In this document: piece by piece, positions 23,601-34,470 of the stretch | Position numbering within the stretch: the stretch's first letter is position 1 | Layout of the letters: every line of letters begins with the position of its first letter | Origin: Tetranychus cinnabarinus | Lineage: Eukaryota > Arthropoda > Arachnida > Trombidiformes > Tetranychidae | Assembly: GCA_022266195.1 (NCBI GenBank) | Contig: WHVY01000005.1 | Location: 4,092,001-4,156,000, forward strand | Direction: 5' to 3' | Length of the DNA: 64,000 nucleotides | Translations under genes and position numbers: made by a program | The notes under the pieces: model-generated | The model's input: the letters and a program-made list of their open reading frames with translations, nothing else | What the model was told of the DNA's origin: nothing | The model's database searches: none

Positions 23601-26600
23601 TTCATTTCTAGTAAAAAGCTTTAGCAACTGGAAAAGCTTTTCTTTAAGTTATCTGAAAGAGTACAGATTGCCTCTGCAAACAGATAGATGAAGATAAAGA
23701 ATGATTAAAGAAATGCAAGGTTGGAACTTTATACATGTTATTGGGGAAAAGATTCACATTCAAACTGCATACAATGGATGCACATATTTGGGTAGGAATG
23801 CTTTTCTCCGCTCTAATCATGAATTAGAAACATGATGAACGCAAAGAAAAGAAATAAAAGATTTCGATATGAATTGAGAGAAATGAATATCTAGAAAACT
23901 AATGATGATGATATAAAAGAGAGAGGAGAGTAAATGGAAATGCACAAGCTAATCGAACAAGTAAAATGATAATCAAAATGGATTCCATGGGTTGGTCACC
24001 ATGGAAATGAGCCAATGAATAAAATCATTTCCATTGACCTCTACTTAGCCATTAAACTGGTTTCCGGTTACATGGTTAATGTTATACCTTGCAAAAAAGA
24101 GAGAGAAATTGAAATGAGCTTAAAGTATCAAGTAAAGGTTGGAAAAAGGAAAAAGGTGAAATTCCAAACTCATCTCATGGCAAAAGAAAATATAATAACA
24201 GTAAATCTGAAAAGACTGGCAAAAATGGAACATCATTTCAAAGGAAGAGAAAAGAAGAAGAAAAAAGATTATCGAAAGTTGTCAATTGGATTAGAATGGT
24301 AATTGTGAATAAATTTTGAAACAATGAAACTCTTTTATTCCAAGGTAGAGTTGATCGATGAGGTGACAATCAGTAAGGTGAATCAAAATGGAATCCAAAC
24401 TTTTCCCTTTAAATAATTGATCCCATAATGACTCGAGCTATTATCTCATCAGGTTCAGTATTAAATAGATTTTGCTTTTACTTGCCAGTCTTGATTATCT
24501 GTTAGCAATACATTTAACTACTCTTTGTGTGAATAAAACTTTCATCGATACAATATTGAACAACATGATCATCATTCATCAATATTGAGAAAAGAAATGA
24601 AAGTTGATCAGCCATTTTAGTCAAATTAAATGATAATCATGAATTGTTGATATCAACACGAACTTGAACCTTTTTCTTTTTTGTATTAAAATTTTCTTCG
24701 GCTTTGATAGGTGATCGCTCCCTGTTTGCCTGAGAAAAGTTTTTCTTCTTTTGTTTCTCTTTTCTCGATCCATATCATTATTATCGTTGGCATTATTATC
24801 AACATTGTTAATCTGATTCTCCGAGTTTTACTTATTTGTAATAATGAAAGCCTTCAGGGAATCAAAAGAACTTTACTTAAAATTATAATCATCATAATCG
24901 TTTTTTTCTTGTTTCTGTTCATAGCTCAAGGGTTGTACTTAATAAATAATGATAATCCCAAATGTGCATTGTTAACTTGAAGAAAAGTTCAGAGAAAAAA
25001 TTGCATTCTCATGTCAATAAGGGTAAAAGGGTAAAACCTTGCAACAATTTTCATTCCAAGTTGTCAAATTGATCAATCAATTGGTAAAAATTTTCATTGC
25101 AAATGTTTTCCTTTCAAATGGTTAGACATGTTGAATGGTGAGAATTTGAGAGAAAAAATTAGTTCATTGTTTCTATTTATATCATGATAAGAATTGAACA
25201 TTTACAGTCAATTGTAGTGCAATCATTCATCAACTTGAGAAGCTTGAATTGATTTGTTGGAAAAAAAACAATAGACCAAAACCAGAACAAACCATCGTTT
25301 TCCTGTATTTCATTTCATCATTAATCAATCTTGAAACCAATTGAGAGTGTAAAGAATGAGAAATTTTCATCACTTGAAACACATTGGAAATTATTTCAAG
25401 GTTAATCTCGGCCCAATTGTCATGATCACTTGTACAGAAAAGAGTATTAAAAAGATGGATTTAAGAAAAGTCTGAGCTTGGAGTGAGGAAAGATAAACAG
25501 AAAATCTGTAAAATTAAGTTAACTGGAAACAATCAACAAGTTGCTCTTTATTCAATTACATTGAAAGTTGTTTTCATCTCAATTCTTCCCTGTTATCATC
25601 AACATTAACACATGAAGAAGAAGAAGAAGAAAAAAGCTAAACAATATTCCGAGCTCATTTCATTTAAAGTTGATACATTCTCATGACATTAATGTTAATA
25701 ACAGAGGCTTGTGATGAAAACAGTTATCACATCATGAAAACATCTAAAATATTAGTACGTGAGGCCTAGGAAATGCTAATGTTTAGTGCAAGATTAAATT
25801 GTTACTTCATGATTGTTACATTATTGTGTGAGAAACAAGTCATACAGAGGAAGGTAAAAAACAGGCGAAAATCAGAATGAGGATAAATTCTGTTATCAGG
25901 TAAGTAAATAAAGGAATTGTAAGGAATGATAAAGATGACGAATGGAACGTGAGGTGAAATTTAAATGATAATAACCAGCATCATAATTCAACTGTAGAAA
26001 CTCGTTTCATTCAAACCTTTACTTTCAATGAATCCATTGTAAGAAGTGAAAAGAAAAGGTTGAGAAAAGGGAAAAAAATCATTGACTTTGGACGAAAACA
26101 AAAAACTTGTCGTTGTTTATTCCCTTTACATGGATTCATTATTTACTGGGAGTTTTTTTTTGCTTCTTCACTGGGAGTTGGACTTGGAGTTGAAAAATTA
26201 TTTTTTGTTCAATTGAATAAGAGAAAAGTTGAAAAGGGTGAAAAGAAGGTGAAGAAAGGATAATGTTATATAATAGAGAAATGATCATGAATGTGGGTTG
26301 ACAAATATCATGTTGGAAAGATAAACATTTAGAGTTATTGTTCAACTCTTTTTTTCCTTCTTCTTTGCCCTTCTTTGTCTTTGTTTCATGGAAACGAAAT
26401 GAAGATGATGAATTTAATGCATATTAAGAAGGGTGAAATGAGAAAATGGTTCTACCTGAGGAAAGTAATATTCAGTATTCACTTGGAATTGTGATAATAA
26501 TGAGGATAAGAATAATGGTAAAGTCATGGGAATGATGAAATTGCATATCAGATTATTTCTTGTTTTTTGTTCCCTCAACAAAAAATGTATTAAAAGAAGT

Positions 26601-28519
26601 TAATGAATCTACGTTGCATCTTTTTCCTTTTGTTGAACAGTAAAAAATGATGATAATAAATATGAAAAACGTGTTGCTTGGAAAAAGTCTTTTTTTGTTG
26701 TTTAGCAGCTAGGTTGAGTTTCAATCTATTTTGTAATGAAATTTTGATGAGATTCGTAAATTATTACATTTTTCGTTTCGAATTGAAACTGTCGATATTA
26801 TCTTGGAAATTGAATCAATCAATTGAAGGGATAAAAGTTAATCTTTCGCTAATTGGTTGCATCTTATGAGGAAAATTTGCTGACGATTATTTTATGCGAA
26901 AGGTGAGAGAAGTTCGAGTAATTATCGGTGATTGTTGGAGTTGGTACAGGGGTTGAAACGATGTTTTTGTTGATTTCCATAAGATGAGAGAAGCAATGTC
27001 AAGGGAATAAATTTTTGTTTCATTTTTCGTTTGACTGTTAATACGTCCAAAAAGGGTAAAATTCACATTCATCTAATTTAATGTAGAAAAAGGTTTCTTG
27101 CAAAATTTCTTTCGATGACGATTCTGGTTTCAACATATTTGCTGTTCAACGAGATTCATCATTGTTTGAGTAGGCTTCAATATTGTGAAATTGAATCAAA
27201 ATGCAATGTATAATCAATTATTTCATACTGAAAATGAGTTTAGAAAAGTGTCAAATAATTGAATTCTAATAGATTCTATTTCCAAATGAGATCAATTTGG
27301 ATTTGCTCTGCGATTCATAATTTTACCTGTAAAACTGCTCCAAGCAAATATAAATTTTCATTTTCATGCATAATCTAATTGAAAAGGTTGTGATAGTATT
27401 GTTGAATGATTGCGCGTAGAAATGTGAGAAAATGAAACTTTTCAATTTAAATGCATTAAAAAAGATAATTTAGGAGAAAGTTATCCAGCAAAGTTTCAGG
27501 TGAACTGAATTTTAAGCAATTTTTGCATCTAACTTGCAATAAACTTTGAACAACAGAAAAAAATAGAATTATTGATATTAGAAAAAGAATATTAAAATTT
27601 TTTCTAACTTAATGGTCCAAAATTTGCAGCACCATGTTACATTAACGAGTCTAGAGTTCTGATATTCGTTTATTGAGTCAGTGTCAGTACCGTGAACATG
27701 CAATATCTTTTTATGACTTATGTTGCCTGATTGACTGAAAATTTACCGATCTTTTGTTTCTTTCTCGTTCAGTACTTCAGTAGTTAAATTTTTGGATAAC
27801 AAAATTTTCACCTATTTCTCTTTTTTAAAAGTTTAGTCTCTGTAAGTTTAAATCAACCAATTAGAAACTCTTCTCTGCTCAGTATATCATTATTTTTATA
27901 ATTTTTTGAATTTGTTTCATCAACAGATTTTATCTAACAAAAAAGCAGCATACTGAATCAATTGCTCTTTAATTTCATCATGAAAGCGAACAAACAAGTA
28001 TTCAAGTTGAACATTGAAAGGAAGAAAATGAATCTCATTAAAACACTTAATTGATCGATTACAAGCACTAAATGATTATTCATTAAATAATGGCTTTTAA
28101 TCTGACAACAAAAAGGATGACTTTTTTAGAAACGAAATGGCGAAAATTCTCAATCATGAAAGTGTCTCAATAAACCGATGATTGAGTTGCATTTATTCGT
28201 TTTTTCATGCAACTTTTTCACTCCAATGTTTCAGTTATGAATATATTGGAACTGTTTATTCATCATGACTCTTTTGCTGAACTCAAATTTGCTAAACATG
28301 ATACTGATGCAACCCAATGAATAAGAGATTAATTGTAAGGGCAGAGATTTTCGTCTCTGGAGAAATTTTTTTCTGTTCGCCTTTTTCATGGAATGAAAAG
28401 GACAATCTTCCAAATTAACCAAAGAAATCAAACAACATGGTAAATCAATGAACTTTATTCTTTGAATACAGGGAAACATTATCTAACATTAGATTTTTGT
28501 ACTCTTTGAATCACTATTG
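14683..28519. other. Long AT-rich stretch with no supported gene
   Basis: About 13.8 kb in which I could support no gene, RNA gene or complete mobile element. It contains a GAA microsatellite at 25614-25635 and weak open stretches at 16653-16961 (plus) and 23053-23274 (minus), discussed in the findings. Short frames are mostly low-complexity Phe/Ser/Lys sequence. It may be intergenic or lie within long introns. Confidence 0.45.
25614..25635. repeat. (GAA)n microsatellite
   Basis: A run of GAA triplets is visible directly; nothing indicates function. Confidence 0.75.
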
Positions 28520-29300
28520 ACCTTACTCTAATAATTTTTGATGTGCATACTTTGATTTTCCATAATTCTGATTTGAGCTCAGATACTGAATTACTGAATT
28601 TTTGACTAGAAAGCCCTCCAAATTACCCCATAGATAAAAATCTAGTGGATTAAGATCTCGCCAATCTCGGTGGCTAATTAATTGCTGAGTTTTGAGAAAT
28701 GATTTTCGTTTCAAATTTTGATTTCAAAATCTTGTTGAAACCAAACTTTTTCCATTATTCTTGATGAAATCTGTTTTCTAAACTGTTTGATTATTTCAAT
28801 GTAAGAATCTGAATCACTCCTTTTGTTCTGAAAAAATTGACCCGCACAAACGATCTTGAATCAATCCAGCCCAAGTGGCTAATTTAGTCGAGTAAGTTGG
28901 TTGGGATACACATTTGTTTGGCTTTTTTTGCACAATTCCTTGATTTTGTGAATTTCTTGAACCTGATAATTGAATATAAGCTTCAATTTTTTTCAATGAG
29001 GTTCTGAAAAAATTCAATAGCCATCGACAGAATGCAATAAATTTAGCGGGATCTGCATCTTCCAATTTAAGGACTTTTTTGAATTTGTACGACTCATATC
29101 TGATAATGTTGAATCGAGCTCAACACTTTTCTCAATTCATTTCAATACTCTCTGAGTCAGGCTCGTCAAGTTTTTTCTTCCTTTGGTTCCGATCAGATTT
29201 CCACTTTTCTTGGTGTTGTAAATTGTTCCCCTTGTTGGATATTGTTGCCGATATTTTTTCTTACATAATTTTTGAACACTTCCATCATTTTTTACATATT
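28520..29300 (-). pseudogene. Decayed Tc1/mariner-superfamily transposase
   Basis: Minus-strand fragments in the right order resemble a DDE transposase of the Tc1/mariner superfamily. They are, in order, a helix-turn-helix-like segment near 29290-29200 (containing KKYRQQYPTRGTIYN), a segment with ADPAKFIAFCRWLL near 29050-29000, a core segment with QLSGSRNSQNQ and later TKLATWAGLI near 28990-28850, and a C-terminal block with DLNPLDFYLWGNLE near 28660. The family blocks normally reading SPDLNPLDFFLWG and FCRWLL support the match. Stops and frameshifts separate the blocks, and the first catalytic Asp block is no longer recognisable. No terminal inverted repeats were found. It is dead and acts only as sequence relic. 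Confidence 0.75.
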
Positions 29301-29491
29301 TAAAAAAATTTAAAATGCTGAATTTAATCAGTGCAATCTCTGATCTAAGATCGGAACAATCGAATTATTCTTTGCATCTGCAGAAAGCAGATCAAAGTAT
29401 AACTTTTTTTCAGGACAAATTCATAATAAATAATAGAAAAAAATTAGTGCATAGCAAAATTGTATATTATTCATTCATAGTCAAATCTTGC

Positions 29492-30240
29492 TCAGTTTAG
29501 TTCATTAGCGAGCTATACAGGAATTCCAAAACCAACGTGTCACAGAATTGTAACACAAGCCTTGAGAAATGCGTCCCATGAACTGACACCACACCAGAAG
29601 GAGATCCAGCTGATTTGTTGCAAAAATAATTTACAGTTATACTGCAAAACACAAGCACTACACAAAAGAACTATAACTATTGACGAATCTTGGGTAACTC
29701 TTTACATAGCACCAAATAGGGACCAAGCAAGGAGCTGTAGAATGCCAGGTGAGAAAGCTCAATCTGTTGTGCGTCAAAATATTAAAGGTGTCAAAAGAAT
29801 GCTTATAATGGCTATAAAATACGACAAAATTGCATTCTGGGAGCTCTTTCCTGAAAAAACCTCTTTTGATGGAACTGTGTACCGTGACCTCTTGACATAA
29901 AAATATTGACTGCTGGTTTAGTACAAGAGATAGCCACCCCCCTCTGGTTGCTACATATTAAAGCAAGACTGCACAACGCTTAGGTTATAAAAATTTATCT
30001 TGAGAAAAAAAAACCTTCTGGACCCATCCGTACTCCCCAGATATCAGCCCTTTAGACTTTTCTGTTTCAGCCCATAAGAAAGAGTCAAAAAAAGAGTTTC
30101 CACTGATTGGGATCAATTTTCAGATAATTTGGACCAAGTGTTTGAAAACTTAAATTGCCGCGGCCTAATGAATGGAGTATCAAAGTTGCCTGAGTGTTCG
30201 ACCTGCATAATTGAAGCAGAGGGTGACTTTATATAACAAA
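29492..30240 (+). pseudogene. Second decayed mariner-like transposase
   Basis: The plus strand is open from about 29492 to 29900. It carries a helix-turn-helix-like segment (TGIPKPTCHRIVTQAL) and then TIDESW, which corresponds to the first catalytic Asp block. Downstream the frame is broken. Recognisable relics follow: a block like HDNARPH near 29960, SPDISPLDF near 30040-30070, and a C-terminal LPECSTC..EAEGDFI block near 30190-30235. The order and spacing fit a mariner-like transposase of about 340 residues. It lies on the opposite strand to the preceding relic and is different enough in sequence to be a separate family. At least one stop after residue 135 and a frameshift make it inactive. 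Confidence 0.75.
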
Positions 30241-30328
30241 GAAAATCAAATTTCATTCTGTGTAGCCATAATAAAAATATTCGATGAAATTTATTTCTAA
30301 ACTTGCATGGGATTCCCTAATAATAGTA

Positions 30329-30404
30329 TCATTGGAAAGCTGCAAATGGCTCTGCTCTTCTCTTTGCAAGTTCTTCAGTCAATATTGAATTTTCGGTCTC
30401 AAAA
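30329..30404 (-). pseudogene. 3' fragment of the array peptide gene
   Basis: Minus-strand reading gives ...LTEELAKRRAEPFAAFQ and a stop at 30329-30331. This aligns with the last 17 residues of the array peptides (LTPEELATARAQLFAAFHG). DNA similarity is visible, for example TGGAAAGCTGCAAA shared with every A copy. No signal-peptide segment or promoter was found upstream. It is an old, truncated family member outside the main array, and it shows that the family predates the tandem amplification. Confidence 0.65.
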
Positions 30405-30809
30405 TGGAAAATTGATTTTCTTCGCTCTAATCTTGGTAAAACTATCTGAGTATACTTCCGAGTGTTAACTGTATATCGTCAGACTGAGTTGTGAAAAATA
30501 CATTCGCAAAATGAACAATAATTTTGTATTAATAAGCATTGATTTATCTGATGATGAGAAAGCAATAACATTTTAAGTGCGCCAATTCAAAAAGGACACG
30601 GCAAGCAAAGTAAATTTATATTAGATAGCTTGATGATTTATTCCGGTGAATAAAATTATTTTTTGAGAGTATACATTTATTGATAATGATTTTAAGAGTA
30701 AACGAAAAATTTGCCGCGCTAATAATGTCTAGGGAATTTAGAAAAAATAATAGAAAATGATAATTGAAAGGTGTAATTAATATTATTTATTCATGTTCAA
30801 ATCTTTCAT

Positions 30810-30968
30810 TTAGGTCCATTTAATTTTTTGTAAAGTTGCAGCTATGAAATCTGCTACCTTTTTGCGCTCCTCAAGTGTTGGTGGTTTTCTGGTTTCAGCT
30901 GCAGTTAGTCCAACAACGATTGAAAGCATTAGCACAAAGAGAAACAGTTTAAGAATTTGGGGATTCAT
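30810..30968 (-). CDS. Diverged secreted peptide, left edge of array
   Basis: A 52-residue precursor. The first 21 residues (MNPQILKLFLFVLMLSIVVG..) form a strongly hydrophobic signal peptide almost identical to the other copies. After that the sequence departs sharply: the mature part contains ETRKPPTLEERKK and ends TLQKIKWT, without the terminal Gly. It is lysine-rich, cysteine-free, net positive and probably helical. Its promoter matches that of the B genes, so in unit terms it is the B partner of an inverted pair. A conserved signal with a changed mature peptide is typical of fast-evolving secreted peptides. Function unknown; antimicrobial, venom-like or signalling roles are all possible. 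Confidence 0.75.
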   Translation of the reverse strand: MNPQILKLFLFVLMLSIVVGLTAAETRKPPTLEERKKVADFIAATLQKIKWT

Positions 30969-31536
30969 TTTAGTTATAGTGGATTAAAGTTGACAAAGAC
31001 TAAATTGAAAACAAAGCAAATTGAATCAGTGAAATTGCGACGAACTGTGATAAGTTTAAGGTAAAATCTTGAGTATTTATAGTATTGTTAGAAACAAAAT
31101 GAACAAATAATCAATGCACAAGTATAAATTTATTTGATTTATATCTATTTTCATTTGAATATTATTAGTCATTGTTTAATGAATTTTAATTTATTTGAAC
31201 TATTCAAAAAGGTAAACAGGTAAATTAGTGCACTAGATGTCAATCTTAAATTTATAATTTAAACTGATTAAAAGACATTAACCTATTGTTTACTCATCTC
31301 TGTCTAGCAATTTTACATTTGATCACCTTGATTTTCAGTAAACAATGATTAATAATATTCAAAATGAAAAAAGAAATAAACCAAATAAACTTAAACTTGC
31401 AAATTTTTTATTTTTTCATTGCATTACTAGAAATACTATAAATACTCAGTCTTGCACCTTACAGTTATCATAGTTCATCTTAATTTCAAAGAAGACTTTC
31501 GAGTTTAACGTTCAACTTTAATCCACTATAACTAAA
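30969..31536. promoter_or_regulatory. Bidirectional promoter, inverted first pair
   Basis: 568 bp between two divergent genes. It is nearly the reverse complement of 32720-33287. TATAAATA boxes lie at 31074-31081 (minus) and 31437-31444 (plus), about 100-113 bp before each ATG. The B-type half serves the left gene and the A-type half the right gene, opposite to all other units. Confidence 0.75.
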
Positions 31537-31689
31537 ATGAATCCCCAAAATCTTAAACTGTTTCTCTTTGTGCTAATGCTTTCAATCGTTGTTGGACTAT
31601 CTTCAGCTTACAGTTACACCAAAAAACCATTAACACCTGAAGAGCTTGCAACTGCACGAGCACAGCTGTTTGCAGCTTTCCATGGATAA
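31537..31689 (+). CDS. Secreted peptide A, inverted copy
   Basis: A 50-residue precursor, identical at protein level to the minus-strand A copies (MNPQNLKLFL start). Residues about 5-24 are a hydrophobic signal peptide ending in LSSA. The remaining 26 residues run from YSYTKKP to ..AQLFAAFHG. The mature part lacks Cys, has Pro before a predicted helix (TPEELATARAQLFAAF) and ends in Gly, a possible amide donor. An AATAAA signal lies about 35 bp after the stop. This is the only A gene on the plus strand, because its whole pair is inverted. No known family was recognised. Confidence 0.85.
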   Translation: MNPQNLKLFLFVLMLSIVVGLSSAYSYTKKPLTPEELATARAQLFAAFHG

Positions 31690-32566
31690 TCAATATGTAA
31701 AATTTTGAAAGATTTGACTATGAATAAATAATATTGATTTTACTTTTCAATTAACATTTTCTATCATTTATTATCAATTTTTACTCAAAAGTTATATCGC
31801 AAACTCATATGCTCGGATTCGCAAATAATATTTATATTAAAATTTTTAGAATCGGCAAATCGGGTATTTATTGTTTCGGTGATTGATAATTTAAAAATAC
31901 CATTCAAACAAGTCGTATTCTTCAACTTCCCTGTATCTATAGAATGTTTATCTGAAGATGGTTCTTGGTCATTTGCATGATTATTGTTGAATCAAACCTA
32001 AGGTTATTTTTCAAAATTCTTAATCAATTTGAATGATTTACAGTCCTTGTTCTGAAGCTTCTTTAAGTTCGGTGATGCTAAACATTTTTATATTTAATTA
32101 TCCACATTACCTATTTACCTATCTTACTCTGATTTTAGCTTATTTTCATATTTAGGAATTATCTTTGTAAAAACTCCCGCTAGAAAATCCTTTATAATCG
32201 TCTTTTCAGAAGTTTTGCTGGTTTGTAAATGAGTTATTGAAATCAACAATAACTTTATGCGACTTCATTGAGATGAAATTTGATAATGAGAACGCGATAA
32301 AATTGTCACTGCGAAAATGCAAAAACGATACGTCAAGACAAGTGAATTTAGATTTGATACCTTGTAGGTTTATTTTAGTACATAACATTATTTTTTATGT
32401 TAGAAAGAGGCTAAATGTTTATTGATAATGATTTTATAAGTAAACGAAAAATCTGCCGCGCTGTTATTGTCTAGTGAATTTATAATTGAGAGTGTAAAAC
32501 GACAATTGGAAGGTAAAATCAATATTATTTATTCATAGTCAAATCTTTCAAAATTTTACATATTGA
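31690..32566. repeat. Array spacer, inverted orientation
   Basis: 877 bp, the reverse complement of the spacer at 33441-34317 with a few substitutions (for example near 31841-31872 and 31956-31970). Both ends hold the 3' untranslated sequence of the flanking convergent genes. Open frames of about 60 codons on both strands are identical in every copy, so their conservation proves nothing. Confidence 0.85.
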
Positions 32567-32719
32567 TTATCCATGGAAAGCTGCAAACAGCTGTGCTCGT
32601 GCAGTTGCAAGCTCTTCAGGTGTTAATGGTTTTTTGGTGTAACTGTAAGCTGAAGATAGTCCAACAACGATTGAAAGCATTAGCACAAAGAGAAACAGTT
32701 TAAGATTTTGGGGATTCAT
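32567..32719 (-). CDS. Secreted peptide A, copy 1
   Basis: Reference copy of gene A. The 50-residue precursor starts MNPQNLKLFL; a signal peptide to about residue 24 is followed by the 26-residue mature peptide ending AQLFAAFHG. The ATG at 32717-32719 is the only in-frame start before the signal sequence and lies 100 bp from a TATA box. It diverges from gene B at 33288 and converges on the inverted A copy across the spacer. It is expected to be secreted; target and activity are unknown. Confidence 0.87.
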   Translation of the reverse strand: MNPQNLKLFLFVLMLSIVVGLSSAYSYTKKPLTPEELATARAQLFAAFHG

Positions 32720-33287
32720 TTTAGTTATAGTGGATTAAAGTTGAACGTTAAACTCGAAAGTCTTCTTTGAAATTAAGATGAACTATGATAACTGTAAGGT
32801 GCAAGACTGAGTATTTATAGTATTTCTAGTAATGCAATGAAAAAATAAAAAATTTGCAAGTTTAAGTTTATTTGGTTTATTTCTTTTTTCATTTTGAATA
32901 TTATTAATCATTGTTTACTGAAAATCAAGGTGATCAAATGTAAAATTGCTAGACAGAGATGAGTAAACAATAGGTTAATGTCTTTTAATCAGTTTAAATT
33001 ATAAATTTAAGATTGACATCTAGTGCACTAATTTACCTGTTTGCCTTTTTGAATAGTTCAAATAAATTAAAATTCATTAAACAATGACTAATAATATTCA
33101 AATGAAAATAGATATAAATCAAATAAATTTATACTTGTGCATTGATTATTTGTTCATTTTGTTTCTACCAATACTATAAATACTCAAGATTTTACCTTAA
33201 ACTTATCACAGTTCGTCTCAATTTCACTGATTCAATTTAGTTTGTTTTCAATTTAGTCTTTGTCAACTTTAATCCACTATAACTAAA
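32720..33287. promoter_or_regulatory. Bidirectional promoter, unit 1 (reference)
   Basis: 568 bp shared by genes A and B. TATAAATA lies at 32812-32819 (toward A) and 33175-33182 (toward B). About 28-33 bp downstream of each TATA box is TTATCAYAGT, which combines a WGATAR-type site (32786-32791 and 33203-33208) with a plausible initiator. The two halves are imperfect inverted repeats of each other over about 250 bp (for example TTATTTGGTTTATTTC against TTATTTGATTTATATC), centred near 33005. This suggests co-expression of both genes. It is the only copy with C at two bases (33168-33195) that are A in later units. Confidence 0.8.
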
Positions 33288-33440
33288 ATGAATCCCCAAA
33301 TTCTTAAAGTGTTTCTCTTTGTGCTAATGCTTTCAATCGTTGTTGGACTATCTTCAGCTTACAGTTACACCAAAAAACCATTAACACCTGAAGAGCTTGC
33401 AACTGCACGAGCACAGCTGTTTGCAGCTTTCCATGGATAA
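33288..33440 (+). CDS. Secreted peptide B, copy 1
   Basis: A 50-residue precursor that differs from peptide A only in the signal peptide (Ile5 for Asn, Val8 for Leu); the mature peptide is identical. Stop at 33438-33440, AATAAA at 33474-33479. The two genes of each pair therefore supply the same product, so the array looks built for dosage rather than diversity. Confidence 0.87.
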   Translation: MNPQILKVFLFVLMLSIVVGLSSAYSYTKKPLTPEELATARAQLFAAFHG

Positions 33441-34317
33441 TCAATATGTAAAATTTTGAAAGATTTGACTATGAATAAATAATATTGATTTTACCTTCCA
33501 ATTGTCGTTTTACACTCTCAATTATAAATTCACTAGACAATAACAGCGCGGCAGATTTTTCGTTTACTTATAAAATCATTATCAATAAACATTTAGCCTC
33601 TTTCTAACATAAAAAATAATGTTATGTACTAAAATAAACCTACAAGGTATCAAATCTAAATTCACTTGTCTTGACGTATCGTTTTTGCATTTTCGCAGTG
33701 ACAATTTTATCGCGTTCTCATTATCAAATTTCATCTCAATGAAGTCGCATAAAGTTATTGTTGATTTCAATAACTCATTTACAAACCAGCAAAACTTCTG
33801 AAAAGACGATTATAAAGGATTTTCTAGCGGGAGTTTTTACAAAGATAATTCCTAAATATGAAAATAAGCTAAAATCAGAGTAAGATAGGTAAATAGGTAA
33901 TGTGGATAATTAAATATAAAAATGTTTAGCATCACCGAACTTAAAGAAGCTTCAGAACAAGGACTGTAAATCATTCAAATTGATTAAGAATTTTGAAAAA
34001 TAACCTTAGGTTTGATTCAACAATAATCATGCAAATGACCAAGAGTCATCTTCAGATAAACATTCTATAGATACAGGGAAGTTGAAGAATACGACTTGTT
34101 TGAATGGTATTTTTAAATTATCAATCACCGAAACAATAAATTACCGATTTGCCGATTCTAAAAATTTTACTATAAATATTATTTGCGAATCCGAGCATAT
34201 GAGTTTGCGATATAACTTTTGAGTAAAAATTGATAATAAATGATAGAAAATGTTAATTGAAAAGTAAAATCAATATTATTTATTCATAGTCAAATCTTTC
34301 AAAATTTTACATATTGA
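33441..34317. repeat. Array spacer, unit 1
   Basis: 877 bp between convergent genes, in standard orientation. Polyadenylation signals from both sides lie at its edges. No promoter or reliable gene was seen inside. Confidence 0.85.
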
Positions 34318-34470
34318 TTATCCATGGAAAGCTGCAAACAGCTGTGCTCGTGCAGTTGCAAGCTCTTCAGGTGTTAATGGTTTTTTGGTGTAACTGTAAG
34401 CTGAAGATAGTCCAACAACGATTGAAAGCATTAGCACAAAGAGAAACAGTTTAAGATTTTGGGGATTCAT
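34318..34470 (-). CDS. Secreted peptide A, copy 2
   Basis: Same 153-bp coding sequence as copy 1 at 32567-32719, 1,751 bp away. No substitution seen. Confidence 0.87.
   Translation of the reverse strand: MNPQNLKLFLFVLMLSIVVGLSSAYSYTKKPLTPEELATARAQLFAAFHG

Noticed and set aside
32206..32425. Overlapping frames of 60 and 62 codons on opposite strands in every array spacer
   Set aside because: They are repeated unchanged only because the whole unit is. They lack a promoter, signal peptide or motif, and two fully overlapping antisense genes are unlikely.
32705..32719. NF-kB-like GGGGATTCAT at each A gene start
   Set aside because: It is the reverse complement of the codons for Met-Asn-Pro, so coding explains it.
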